A stretch of DNA of 64,000 nucleotides, taken from Thiomonas sp. X19 (lineage in GTDB: Bacteria; Pseudomonadota; Gammaproteobacteria; Burkholderiales; Burkholderiaceae_C). The notes under the pieces are model-generated. The model saw only the letters and a program-made list of their open reading frames with translations. It had not been told where the DNA came from and did not search any database. Each line of letters starts with the position of its first letter. The first letter of the stretch is position 1. The translations under genes were made by a program, and so were the position numbers. The stretch lies in contig NZ_LT605203.1 in the NCBI RefSeq assembly GCF_900089495.1, positions 4,557,944 to 4,621,943 on the forward strand, read 5' to 3'. Of the stretch, positions 25,386 to 33,891 are shown piece after piece.

Positions 25386-26143
25386 CACACCCCCTCCACA
25401 TCGACGGACTCGATCGGCTCCAGCGCCGCCCCGGCCCGCTTGAGCCAGGACTGCAGGGCCAGCCGGTAGCCATACGGCAGCGGCCGACCGTCGATGCCCG
25501 ACGCCAGCACCTCATGGAACGGACGCCGCCCGATCATCACCGCGAGCTGATCGTTCATCTCCGGCAATTGGGTCTCGGCCCAGGCGCCTTCCTCCACCAG
25601 GCGCTGCCGCAGCGGGTCGATCTGCCAGAGCACGAACTTGTCCGCCGAACCGAAGAACATGTTCTTCACCACGATGCCCGCCTCATAGCGCGCGGGCATA
25701 GTGCGCAGGCGGTAATCCAGCGCCCGGATGCTCTCCTGAGTGCGGCTGAGCAGCCACACCGGCACCGCATTGGCCTCGCGCAGCACCTCGCTCACGATGT
25801 GGATCGACCCGTCGAATGCACGGGTGCCGATCTGCGCCGGCATATTGATGATGATGCGGTACTCCGCCGTCTGGGCGGCAGCGCCGAGCATGGCCAGCTT
25901 CGTGCCCAGATCGATCCACCCGCTCTCTGTGGAAAGATCGAGCAGCGCCGTGCTGGCGATGCCGCCGCCAGGCCGCAGCCCGCCTTCGCCGCACACGTCC
26001 GGGTTGGAGAGATCGGCGTCATAGACCACCAGCCGGGGGCGCCGCTCCTCCTCTTGGGACAAGAAATGATGAACCAGCGCACGGGCGGCCAGGCTCTTGC
26101 CGACGCCGCCTTTGTCGCCATCGATGATGAACGTCTTGAGCAT
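25385..26143 (-). CDS. traL: ParA/MinD-like ATPase, TraL type
   Basis: From ATG 26143 the protein reads MLKTFIIDGDKGGVGKSLAA, a deviant Walker A of the ParA/MinD group, followed by VVYDADLSNPDVCGEGG and IIINMPAQIGTRA. RP4 TraL is such an ATPase beside oriT. It could position the transfer apparatus or the element. It is also the only ParA-like gene available to work with the ParB at 4.8 kb, 20 kb away. It overlaps traM by 1 bp and follows traK by 74 bp. Confidence 0.85.
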   Translation of the reverse strand: MLKTFIIDGDKGGVGKSLAARALVHHFLSQEEERRPRLVVYDADLSNPDVCGEGGLRPGGGIASTALLDLSTESGWIDLGTKLAMLGAAAQTAEYRIIINMPAQIGTRAFDGSIHIVSEVLREANAVPVWLLSRTQESIRALDYRLRTMPARYEAGIVVKNMFFGSADKFVLWQIDPLRQRLVEEGAWAETQLPEMNDQLAVMIGRRPFHEVLASGIDGRPLPYGYRLALQSWLKRAGAALEPIESVDVEGV

Positions 26144-26217
26144 GATGGAAAACCTTTCAGTAAGGATCAAAAAAAGACCGGGCAGCGCCCCGGTGGCGCC
26201 CGACGGCAGTCGGGGAA

Positions 26218-26832
26218 TCAGGCGTTGTGCTCGCCGATGAACTTGCGCCGCGCCTCGGGCGGCCCCTCCAGGTTCTTGCGCAGGATGTAGTCCGCCGCGG
26301 ATTCCTCCGGCAGGCGGTCAGAGCCGTCCGCCCAATCCGGCAACTCCAGACCTTCCAGTCCGTGGGCAGCCGGCGGAGCGGTTGCGGCGGCTGGCGTGGC
26401 GACTGCTGCCTTGTGCGCTTGGACGGCCTTCTCACGGCCGATTTGTGCGTTGCCTGTGTCGCCCGGAGTTGACGCTGGCGTGTTGGTGCCGGAGCGCACC
26501 CGGCGTTGTCGTATCGTCTTCAAAGCCCGTCGCAGGTCCGCCAAAGGCACGCCAGGCATGTTCTCTTTCAGATACGCCAGCATCTCGGCAAGTGTCTCGC
26601 CACTGTCGAACAAGGTGAACAGCTCATCCTCGATCGCCAGCAGGCTGTTGAGCGCGAATTCGCGCGGATCGATGGACCGCTCGGCGCGTGCTCGCGCCTG
26701 TGCAGCCTGACGCTTGCGCCGCACGACCTCGCGCAATGCTGTTTCGGTCTGAAGCAGCTGCGAACGCGCCGCATCACGGTCGAATGCACCCGCGTCGTCT
26801 GGCGTGTCCGGTTTGTCCTCATCTTGCGTCAT
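26218..26832 (-). CDS. traK: TraK-like oriT-region protein
   Basis: The 204-residue product is highly charged, with a helical centre (LREVVRRKRQAAQARARAER) and LAEMLAYLKENMPGVPLADL, RALKTIRQRRVRSG, which resemble the DNA-binding region of TraK-like proteins next to IncP oriT. The C-terminal half is a low-complexity linker followed by SAADYILRKNLEGPPEARRK. It is divergent from traJ/traI across the oriT candidate. A leader element copy precedes it; GAGGA precedes the ATG. Confidence 0.6.
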   Translation of the reverse strand: MTQDEDKPDTPDDAGAFDRDAARSQLLQTETALREVVRRKRQAAQARARAERSIDPREFALNSLLAIEDELFTLFDSGETLAEMLAYLKENMPGVPLADLRRALKTIRQRRVRSGTNTPASTPGDTGNAQIGREKAVQAHKAAVATPAAATAPPAAHGLEGLELPDWADGSDRLPEESAADYILRKNLEGPPEARRKFIGEHNA

Positions 26833-26847
26833 CGTGATTCCTCATGT

Positions 26848-26892
26848 GCGCGCCTTTCACAGCGCCCTGCCCTGACTCTGCAGGGTGGGGAC
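26848..26892 (-). promoter_or_regulatory. Transfer leader element, copy 3 (minus strand)
   Basis: Read on the minus strand the core at 26892-26868 is GTCCCCACCCTGCAGAGTCA plus GGGCA, nearly identical to the other copies. The following GGGCGC...GGCGCGC segment pairs only weakly (4 bp GCGC arms). It stands 16 bp before the traK start codon. Confidence 0.65.
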
Positions 26893-27062
26893 AGTAGGTG
26901 TGCGCCCTGAAGTCAGATTGAATCCGCCCGCGTCGGCTGTGATGCCGCCGACATCCAAGCCGATCAACGTGTGCGACAAGGGAACCGCGGAGAACCGACG
27001 CCGGCGTCCGCACTGCGGCGGATCGTGTCCAGAGGGTGTCGGGGCGCAGCCCTGACCAAGCG

Positions 27063-27129
27063 TTTCGTGTGACATGGCGCCGCCAGGCGTGACACGCCGC
27101 GCACGCGGTGTGTCAAATGTCCCACGAAA
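27063..27129. other. Nested inverted repeats: candidate oriT
   Basis: The 434-bp gap between divergent traK and traJ holds two nested dyads. The outer arms are TTTCGTGTGACAT (27063-27075) and ATGTCCCACGAAA (27117-27129), one mismatch. The inner arms are TGACACGCCGC (27090-27100) and GCGGTGTGTCA (27105-27115), one mismatch. The place between traK and traJ/traI is where oriT lies in RP4-like systems. I could not identify the nick site itself, since the sequence is not close to the RP4 nic region. The rest of the gap shows no gene. Confidence 0.5.
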
Positions 27130-27242
27130 CATTACCTTGTACGGTTTTTACGCATCGAAGGTTTGGACAACTCCGGCACACGCCCGGCTCAAACCGCCTC
27201 ACGACTGACCAGAGACGCGACACGCCTCGGACAGACCGTGCC

Positions 27243-27266
27243 GTCCCCACCGCGCAGAGTCACGGC
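27243..27266 (+). promoter_or_regulatory. Transfer leader element, copy 4
   Basis: The core GTCCCCACCGCGCAGAGTCA continues as CGGC and runs directly into the traJ start codon, with no hairpin. The same core-to-ATG fusion is seen in copy 6. This suggests that the core acts close to the initiation region. Confidence 0.65.
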
Positions 27267-27578
27267 ATGGACTCTCAAGATCGCAAGCCGCACACCGTCC
27301 GTGTGCGCCTCACCGCCGCCCAACTCGCCGACCTGCGCTACCAGGCACAGGCCGCCCACAAAAGCGTGTCGGAACTCATCCGGCTGCGCGCCACCCTTCA
27401 ACCCGTGATCAGCCGCGCCGACGACACCGCCGCGCAGCGCATCGACCAACTCGGACGCCTGCTCAAACACCTCTACCCCAAAGACAAAGGCTGGGCCACG
27501 GGAGACGACCGCCGCCGCTGGTGGCAACTGGTCGAAGAACTTCAGCACACCGCCGCCATTCTGAGAAGGACACCCTGA
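27267..27578 (+). CDS. traJ: Relaxosome accessory protein, MobC/TraJ type
   Basis: The 103-residue product begins MDSQDRKPHTVRVRLTAAQL and has the ribbon-helix-helix pattern of MobC/TraJ proteins (RVRLTAAQLADLRYQAQAAH, KSVSELIRLRATL). It would bind oriT and help the relaxase load. It overlaps the relaxase start by 1 bp (TGATG). The start at 27267 is set by the leader element ending at the ATG. Confidence 0.75.
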   Translation: MDSQDRKPHTVRVRLTAAQLADLRYQAQAAHKSVSELIRLRATLQPVISRADDTAAQRIDQLGRLLKHLYPKDKGWATGDDRRRWWQLVEELQHTAAILRRTP

Positions 27579-29707
27579 TGCTTGCCAAAGTCATCACACT
27601 CAAACCGGGCGCGCCCAGTAAGGGATTCGCTCACGTCATGCGCTATGTCATGCGCGGCAATGAAGAACTGCCGCCCGGACAGACCCTGGACGGCGGCCAC
27701 TTCAACATCGACGACGACCAGCTCTACTGGACGCTCGACGAACACCGTCTGGCTTACGCCGAAGACCTTGCCGGCGTCTGCGACGGCACCGCCCGGGACT
27801 GCGAACGCAAGGGCCGGTTCAAAGGCAACCCCGTCTACCACGTCGCTATCACCTGGCAGGAGGGCGAACATCCCACAGCGCAGCAGGCCGAGCACGCCTG
27901 CAAGCACGTCATGGATGCGCTGGGATTTGGTGAGCATCAGGCCGCCTGGGCCACCCACCGCGACACCGACAACGATCATGTGCACCTGGTCATCAACCGC
28001 GTGCACCCGGAAAAACTCATCGCTGTGCAGCCGCCGTTCAAGAAAGACTATTTCATTCTCGACCGCTGCATGCGCGAACTCGAACTCGAATTCGGCTATG
28101 CCCGCGCCAATGGCCCCTACATCACCCTGGACACCGACCAGGGGCCGACCATCGTGCGCATGAGCCGGGCGGAACGTCGGGAACGAGGGCTGCTGAAAGA
28201 GGAGGGGGCGAGGCCAACCGACCGTGCACGCCGCGCCGAGATCAATATGGGCGCCGACTCCTTCCAGTCCTGGGTCGCCGGCCAACCCGCCCAAGACCTG
28301 CGCTCCGCCGTGCAGACCCCTGGCGCCACCTGGGCCGATGCCCATCAAGCCCTGGCGCAGCACGGCGTCACCCTTCAAGCCAAGGGCTCCGGGCTGGTCG
28401 TCACCACCCAGCTTGACGACGGCCGCATCCTCGCCGCCAAAGCCTCCCAACTGGGTCGCTGGGCGAGCAAGGCCGAACTGGAAAAGCGCCTCGGCCCCTT
28501 CGTCGTCGCCCCGCCATCTGAAGCCGCCCAATCACTCGCTTACGCGGAGTACGTCAAGACCAGCCGCCGCCAAAGCGACAAACCGGAACGTGCGCCCCAA
28601 AACGTTTTGGCCCGCGACCCCGACCTCCGCGCCCTGCGCAGGCAAGCCCGCGCCGACGCCCGTGCGGCCCTTGCCGCCCGCTTCGAAGCCGAACAGGCTG
28701 CTGGGCGTGCGCAGCGGCCCCAACAGCGCGCCGACCTGCGCGGCCAACACCAGCGCGAACGGCAGGAACTGGCCGTGCAAACCCGCCAGGAGCGCAAGAC
28801 CCTGACCGCCCAAGCCCGGCAACAGGGCCAGCCGCTGGCCGTGGTGCAATCCTTGTGGGCGCTCAAGGCAGCGCAATCGCGCGAAGCCCTGCAAAAGCGC
28901 CAGGCGGCAGAACGCAAGGCGCTCTCAGCCAAGCAGCCCAAGGCCGAAGTCTGGCGCAAATGGCTGGAGCGTGAAGCGGAGCAAGGCGACGAGGCGGCGC
29001 AGGCCGCGCTGCGCGGTATCCGCTACCGCGAGCAGCGCAACAAGAGCAAGCAGGTGGACGGCATCGAGGGTGAAGAACTCGACCCGCTGCGCAAGCTCAC
29101 CCTGGCCGGACTGGATGCGCAGATTGACCGCAGGCGCCAACTCGTGCTGTACCGTGATGCACAGGGGCGGGACAAGTTCACCGACACCGGCCCGCGCATC
29201 GTGATGCACGACAAGAGCGATGACAGTCTGGAAGCGGCCCTGCGCATGGCGGCGCAGAAGTACGGCGGCAAGGTGGACATCACCGGCAGCAGTGAGTTCA
29301 GGGAACGGGCTGTGCGGCAGGCGGTGCGGCTGGGCATCGAGGTCATGGACGCCGACTTGCAGGCCGTGGTGCAGGATGAGCAACAGCGCAGGCAGCGCGC
29401 GCCCCAGTTGTCCCCAACGGCTGTGGAGAAGTCGGCTCCCGATGCGGCCAAGTCCTTGAAACCGCAGGACGCCACTGCGTTGCCCGAAATGCGGGCAGTC
29501 GATGCGGCGCTGACGGCATGGCAACAGGCCCAGACCGACGCAGCGCGCACCCGCGCTGTGCAGGACTGGATGCACAGCATGGAACGCATCGGGCACTCGG
29601 GTGGGGACGTGGCCGCGGCAAACGCGCACAGCCGCAAGGCGCTGGGCGGGCTCTACGCCGGGTTCATGCGGGTGGTTGAAGGACTGGTGAAGGAACGGCT
29701 GCGCTGA
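27578..29707 (+). CDS. traI: MOBP-type relaxase with C-terminal LPD7 domain
   Basis: The N-terminal 250 residues form a relaxase: GFAHVMRYVMRGNEELPPG with candidate nicking tyrosine about residue 23, and HRDTDNDHVHLVINRVHP (about 127-144) holding the metal-binding histidines. A long alanine/glutamine/arginine-rich helical middle follows, then an LPD7-like domain near 505-605 (KFTDTGPRIVMHDKSDDSLE, AALRMAAQKYGGKVDITGS) also found in the Toprim protein at 44.4 kb. It nicks oriT and leads the strand into the recipient. Coupled to traJ. Confidence 0.92.
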   Translation: MLAKVITLKPGAPSKGFAHVMRYVMRGNEELPPGQTLDGGHFNIDDDQLYWTLDEHRLAYAEDLAGVCDGTARDCERKGRFKGNPVYHVAITWQEGEHPTAQQAEHACKHVMDALGFGEHQAAWATHRDTDNDHVHLVINRVHPEKLIAVQPPFKKDYFILDRCMRELELEFGYARANGPYITLDTDQGPTIVRMSRAERRERGLLKEEGARPTDRARRAEINMGADSFQSWVAGQPAQDLRSAVQTPGATWADAHQALAQHGVTLQAKGSGLVVTTQLDDGRILAAKASQLGRWASKAELEKRLGPFVVAPPSEAAQSLAYAEYVKTSRRQSDKPERAPQNVLARDPDLRALRRQARADARAALAARFEAEQAAGRAQRPQQRADLRGQHQRERQELAVQTRQERKTLTAQARQQGQPLAVVQSLWALKAAQSREALQKRQAAERKALSAKQPKAEVWRKWLEREAEQGDEAAQAALRGIRYREQRNKSKQVDGIEGEELDPLRKLTLAGLDAQIDRRRQLVLYRDAQGRDKFTDTGPRIVMHDKSDDSLEAALRMAAQKYGGKVDITGSSEFRERAVRQAVRLGIEVMDADLQAVVQDEQQRRQRAPQLSPTAVEKSAPDAAKSLKPQDATALPEMRAVDAALTAWQQAQTDAARTRAVQDWMHSMERIGHSGGDVAAANAHSRKALGGLYAGFMRVVEGLVKERLR

Positions 29708-29771
29708 GCGTGTCAACCCAGCCGCGATCCTCGTCAATAGCATGAAATCCAGATGGGCAGCGATTCCAAAG

Positions 29772-30650
29772 CTAACCCAGTAACGTTGAGCATTCCGTCT
29801 GGAGCCACTTAGTCAGTTCCATCTCTGCGTCAAAAAGCTCAGCTTTATCGCTCGATATGAGTCCATAGTGGCTGCCATCAGCATCGAAGCCTAGGGGGGC
29901 GGCCAAGCGCTTTCTGTCTAGATCGTCAGTGGCGAGAACCAGCGGGCTCATTGCAACGCCGAGTCCGGCGGAAGCTGCTTCGACAATCAAGAAATGGTGA
30001 TCGTAGTAACGAATCTCTAACGGGCGCGGGGCTTGTGGATGGGTTTTTAACCACTGAGACCATGCTGCTGGACGTGTCTTAGAGCCTAGCGCGACGAAGT
30101 TGCCATGGCTAAACGCCGAGACCAATTGTGGCCTCATGACCGGACCGACTTTCTCGGGGAAAAGGGGCTGGACATGCCACGAACTGGGGAGGGCAAAGTC
30201 AAGTCGGCGTATAGCCAGATTGATGCGGTCTCGATCAAACTCGACAGTTCCGCCACCTACGGACAGATGAAGGGCAATGTTGGGATGGGCGCTCTGAAAC
30301 CCTGCCAATCTTGGGATCAACCAGCGCATTGCAACTGAAGGTTCGCACGAGAGAACCAAAGTGCTCTGTCGTGAATTTGCATTGCGCAGGCTTGACACTG
30401 TAGTTTCTAACTCGCCGAAGAATCTGCCAAGCGTTAGGTTGAGAGTCTGACCGGCTGCGGTCAGGCGTATGCCACGACCGCTCTTCTCAAACAGTCTGAA
30501 TCCCAAGTCATCTGACAGTTTGTTGATGCGACGGCTTACCGCTCCATGGGTCAGAGCCAGGCTGTCAGCCGCCATGCGGACCGAGCCCAAGCGCGCCGCC
30601 GCTTCGAAAGCCCGCAAGTCATCCAAGGAGGGAATGTCGTTGCGATTCAT
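29772..30650 (-). CDS. LysR-family regulator of the tetronate genes
   Basis: ATG 30650 gives MNRNDIPSLDDLRAFEAAAR and a standard GcvA-like HTH (GSVRMAADSLALTHGAVSRR, INKLSDDLGFRLFEK), with the effector domain following; 292 residues. A longer frame upstream would read through the divergent promoter and is rejected. It is divergent from the kinase gene with a 75-bp AT-rich gap, so it probably senses the four-carbon acid or a derivative and controls 30726-33843. Confidence 0.88.
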   Translation of the reverse strand: MNRNDIPSLDDLRAFEAAARLGSVRMAADSLALTHGAVSRRINKLSDDLGFRLFEKSGRGIRLTAAGQTLNLTLGRFFGELETTVSSLRNANSRQSTLVLSCEPSVAMRWLIPRLAGFQSAHPNIALHLSVGGGTVEFDRDRINLAIRRLDFALPSSWHVQPLFPEKVGPVMRPQLVSAFSHGNFVALGSKTRPAAWSQWLKTHPQAPRPLEIRYYDHHFLIVEAASAGLGVAMSPLVLATDDLDRKRLAAPLGFDADGSHYGLISSDKAELFDAEMELTKWLQTECSTLLG

Positions 30651-30725
30651 TGGTGATATTTTCTCACTTATTTTGTGCAAAAACAATCGCTTTTCATTTT
30701 GGTGCCTCCTCTGGACAATTGATGC

Positions 30726-31805
30726 ATGCACACAGATTCCAGCCACCGTGTGGCCATCCTTGCAGACGACCTCACCAGTGCGGCAGACGCAGCAGCCCCC
30801 TTCGTCGCGAGGGGACGAACAGCCATCGTCGGCAGAGGCCGGCCACCGCACCAGACGGGCGCCGTCGTCGCCGTTGATTGCGCCTCCCGATCGACCACAG
30901 CAAGGGAGGCCGCCGCTCGTGTGGCCGACCTAACCACCCAGCTGGCCGACCGCGATGTGATCTGCAAGACGGTGGACTCCACCTTGCGCGGGCACGTCAT
31001 GGCCGAACTGGAGGCGTGCTTCAAAGCCAGTGGGCGCCAGACGCTCGTGTTCGCGCCCGCCTTTCCCGCAGCCGGACGCACGACCATCGGAGGCACCCAG
31101 CTCGTGGGCGGCGTCCCGGTCGCCGAGAGCGAGTATGGCCTGGACCCTGTCCACCCTGCCCGCCACTCGGCCCTCGCCGATCTCGTCCCGGCCTGCGTCA
31201 AAAACGCCGTCCTGCTTGACGCTGCGTCGCAGGAGGAACTGGACTCGCAGATCGCCGCGTTGCCCGATCCGGCGTCGATCCTGTGGGCGGGTTCGCCGGG
31301 GATGGCGTCGGCATTGGCCCGCCGTTTGGTACCCGCGGCAACGCCGGTTGCATCGCCCCCCACCATGGACGGCGACATTCTCGTTGTGGTCGGCAGTGCC
31401 AACCCGCGCAGCCTCCGGCAGGCCGAGCGCATCGCTCAGATAGGTGGCGAAATGCGTGGTCTCACACTGCTGCGTGGCCCGAGTGAGCGCGAGGACCACC
31501 CGGCCGCGGTGTTGCGCCGCATCGCCACCGAGGCGGTGCAGATGCTCCACCGGGGAAGCTTCGACGTTCTGCTCGCCAGCGGCGGCGACACGATGGAGGC
31601 CATCCTTGATCGACTGGATGTTCGAGAGTTCGAGGTCTTGCAGGAATTGGAACCGGGCTTTCCGCTCGGGCGAGCGACATGGGACAACGGTCGCGCACTC
31701 CTGCTCGCCATGAAGGCCGGCGGCTTCGGCGACGACGATGCCTTGCGTCGCGCCGTCGCGAAGTTGCGTCGATCCACCAAACCACTAGAAAAGGCTTCTG
31801 TATGA
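30726..31805 (+). CDS. Four-carbon acid sugar kinase (DUF1537, DtnK/YgbK type)
   Basis: The 359-residue product has RVAILADDLTSAADAAAPFV, CKTVDSTLRGHVMAELEACF and FAPAFPAAGRTTIGG in the N-terminal DUF1537 domain, and LLASGGDTMEAILDRLDV, PLGRATWDNGRALLLAMKAG in the C-terminal nucleotide-binding domain. The family phosphorylates D-threonate or D-erythronate at O4. Coupled by ATGA to pdxA2, the standard next step. The substrate stereochemistry is not decided by sequence alone. Confidence 0.9.
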   Translation: MHTDSSHRVAILADDLTSAADAAAPFVARGRTAIVGRGRPPHQTGAVVAVDCASRSTTAREAAARVADLTTQLADRDVICKTVDSTLRGHVMAELEACFKASGRQTLVFAPAFPAAGRTTIGGTQLVGGVPVAESEYGLDPVHPARHSALADLVPACVKNAVLLDAASQEELDSQIAALPDPASILWAGSPGMASALARRLVPAATPVASPPTMDGDILVVVGSANPRSLRQAERIAQIGGEMRGLTLLRGPSEREDHPAAVLRRIATEAVQMLHRGSFDVLLASGGDTMEAILDRLDVREFEVLQELEPGFPLGRATWDNGRALLLAMKAGGFGDDDALRRAVAKLRRSTKPLEKASV

Positions 31806-32809
31806 CTGCAACCCTTCCAATGGCCATCACGATGGGCGACGCCTCGGGCATCGGACCGGAGATCGTGGCCAAGGCCTTGACCAGTGGCAATGAAACGGGG
31901 ATCGTGTTCGGTAGCCACCTGGTGATGGCAGACATCGTGAGCCGGTTGGGACTCGGTGTCGACGTCCGGCGCATTGCGGGCCCCGAAGAGGCTCGGCACC
32001 GACCGGGCGTGATCGAAGTCGTCGAGGTCACACGGATCGTCGAGTTGCCGCCACTCGGTCGAATCAGTGCCGTTTCCGGTCAGGCGTCGTTCGACGCCGT
32101 CGTGGCGGCGATTGACGCGGCCCGGTCCGGCAAGGTTGCCGGGATCGTGACCGCGCCCATCAACAAGGAAGCCATGGCCAGTGCCGGGATACGCTATCCC
32201 GGCCACACCGAGATCCTGGCCGACCACGGGGGTGCCGTGCGCGTGGCGATGATGCTCGCCAACGACGACATCCGAACCGTGCTCGTCACCATCCACACCT
32301 CGCTGCGCAAGGCCATCGAACAGGCGGACTTCGAGGCCCAGATGAGTGCCATCCGCCTCGCGCATCAGGGCGGCAAGGCCTTGGGTTTCGCGGCACCGCG
32401 GGTGGCGGTGGCCGGGCTCAATCCGCATGCGGGCGAAGGCGGGCTCTTCGGCGACGAAGAGATCCGGATCATCGCGCCCGCCATCGAAGCCGCTCGCGCC
32501 GAGGGCATCGCCGCGAGCGGCCCTTACCCGGGCGACACGGTCTTCATGCAGGCCCGCCAGGGACGCTTCGATGTCGTCGTGGCCCAGTACCACGATCAGG
32601 GCCTGATCCCAGTGAAGTATCTCGGCCTGGAAAAGGGCGTGAACATCACGCTCGGACTTCCGTTCGTGAGAACCAGCCCGGATCACGGCACGGCGTTCGA
32701 CATCGCTGGTCAGGGCATTGCCGACCCTGCCAGCCTGCAAACGGCACTCGCGTATGCGCGGCGGCTGGTGGCGACCCTAGAGGCAAACGCCATTGAAAGG
32801 ACACTGTGA
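31802..32809 (+). CDS. pdxA2: 4-phospho-threonate/erythronate dehydrogenase
   Basis: PdxA-family signatures: LPMAITMGDASGIGPEIVAK, TAPINKEAMASAGIRYPGHT, VAVAGLNPHAGEGGLFGDEE, VAQYHDQGLIPVKYLG, FVRTSPDHGTAFDIAGQGIA. The PdxA2 group oxidises and decarboxylates 4-phospho-D-threonate or erythronate to dihydroxyacetone phosphate with NAD. It lies directly after the kinase (4-bp overlap) and before the barrel-cupin fusion (overlap TGATG), so the three form one operon. Confidence 0.93.
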   Translation: MTATLPMAITMGDASGIGPEIVAKALTSGNETGIVFGSHLVMADIVSRLGLGVDVRRIAGPEEARHRPGVIEVVEVTRIVELPPLGRISAVSGQASFDAVVAAIDAARSGKVAGIVTAPINKEAMASAGIRYPGHTEILADHGGAVRVAMMLANDDIRTVLVTIHTSLRKAIEQADFEAQMSAIRLAHQGGKALGFAAPRVAVAGLNPHAGEGGLFGDEEIRIIAPAIEAARAEGIAASGPYPGDTVFMQARQGRFDVVVAQYHDQGLIPVKYLGLEKGVNITLGLPFVRTSPDHGTAFDIAGQGIADPASLQTALAYARRLVATLEANAIERTL

Positions 32810-33843
32810 TGGGACTTCGCTTCATCTTTATGCTCACGCGCAACGACCGAACCGTCACCGATGCCGCACAGCATCTGCAGACCGCCCTCAGCCTGGGCGT
32901 TCGCCACATCGGGTTCAAGGACATCGGGCTGCCGATCGACCAGTTGAAGGCCCTGAACAAGGCCATCCAGGCCCACGGCGTCATGTCGTACCTCGAAGTG
33001 GTGTCGCTCGACCATGACAGTGAGATTGTCTCGGCCAGGGCGGCGGTCAACATCGGCGTCGACGTTCTTCTCGGTGGCACGCGCGTCGACGATGTGTTGC
33101 CCATCCTCCAAGGTTCGGGCATTCAATACTTCCCCTTCCCGGGGCAGATTTCCGGTCACCCCAGCGTTCTGGAGGGCTCGATTGAGGAGATCGTTCAGAG
33201 TGCGAAGGTCATCACCGCACGCGAGGGCGTTCATGGCCTGGACCTGCTGGCCTACCGGTCGAAGGAAGACGTTCCCGCATTGATGAAGGCCGTCTGCGCG
33301 GCCGTGTCCAAGCCGGTTCTAGTGGCCGGTTCCATCGACGCGCCAGAGCGCATCAATGTGGTGAAAGATGCCGGCGCAGTCGGCTTCACGATCGGGACCG
33401 CCGCACTGGACGGCAGGTACCCAGCTAAGGCCCATGACCTACCCAGTCAGCTCGCGGCCATCATCCGCGACGTGGCGGTGCTTAACAAGCACCTATCGCC
33501 CATCCACAAGGAAAACCTCACTAGGGCATTCAGCGGACTATCCGAGCCGGGAGAGCTAAAAATCGCGCGGAAGACAAATAACATGCAGATCAAGCTGGTA
33601 CGTTTGAAAGGCGAGTCGGCTTGGTCATTCCGCCAGCACGAGGACGAACTATTCTTCGTGCACAAGGGGTGCCTTCTCATGAAGCTCCGTGACCGTGATG
33701 AGGTCGTAGAGGAGGGCGAGTTCATCGTTGTGCCGCGTGGTGTTGAGTGTTTTCCAATAGCGCTAGGGGGTGCTTGCGAGGTACTTCTCATCGATTCGCC
33801 AGCACTGAGGCGCGTTCCCAGCAATCAATCTTGGACTGCCTGA
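32809..33843 (+). CDS. TIM-barrel protein fused to a C-terminal cupin
   Basis: Residues 1-225 look like a phosphate-binding TIM barrel: GLRFIFMLTRNDRTVTDAAQ, LGVRHIGFKDIGLPIDQLK, KPVLVAGSIDAPERINVVKD, AGAVGFTIGTAAL, similar in style to HisA/NanE-type barrels. Residues about 235-344 are a cupin (NMQIKLVRLKGESAWSFRQH, EDELFFVHKGCLLMKL, EGEFIVVPRGVECFPIAL) that is normally a separate small protein. Reading frame and RBS-free coupling to pdxA2 are intact, so this is a real in-frame fusion. Base composition drops near the cupin part. Role in the tetronate pathway is unknown; an epimerase or aldolase step is conceivable. Confidence 0.75.
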   Translation: MGLRFIFMLTRNDRTVTDAAQHLQTALSLGVRHIGFKDIGLPIDQLKALNKAIQAHGVMSYLEVVSLDHDSEIVSARAAVNIGVDVLLGGTRVDDVLPILQGSGIQYFPFPGQISGHPSVLEGSIEEIVQSAKVITAREGVHGLDLLAYRSKEDVPALMKAVCAAVSKPVLVAGSIDAPERINVVKDAGAVGFTIGTAALDGRYPAKAHDLPSQLAAIIRDVAVLNKHLSPIHKENLTRAFSGLSEPGELKIARKTNNMQIKLVRLKGESAWSFRQHEDELFFVHKGCLLMKLRDRDEVVEEGEFIVVPRGVECFPIALGGACEVLLIDSPALRRVPSNQSWTA

Positions 33844-33891
33844 AACATCACCCCGTGCAGGACTGGATGCAGCGTCCATGTTGCATTTCCT

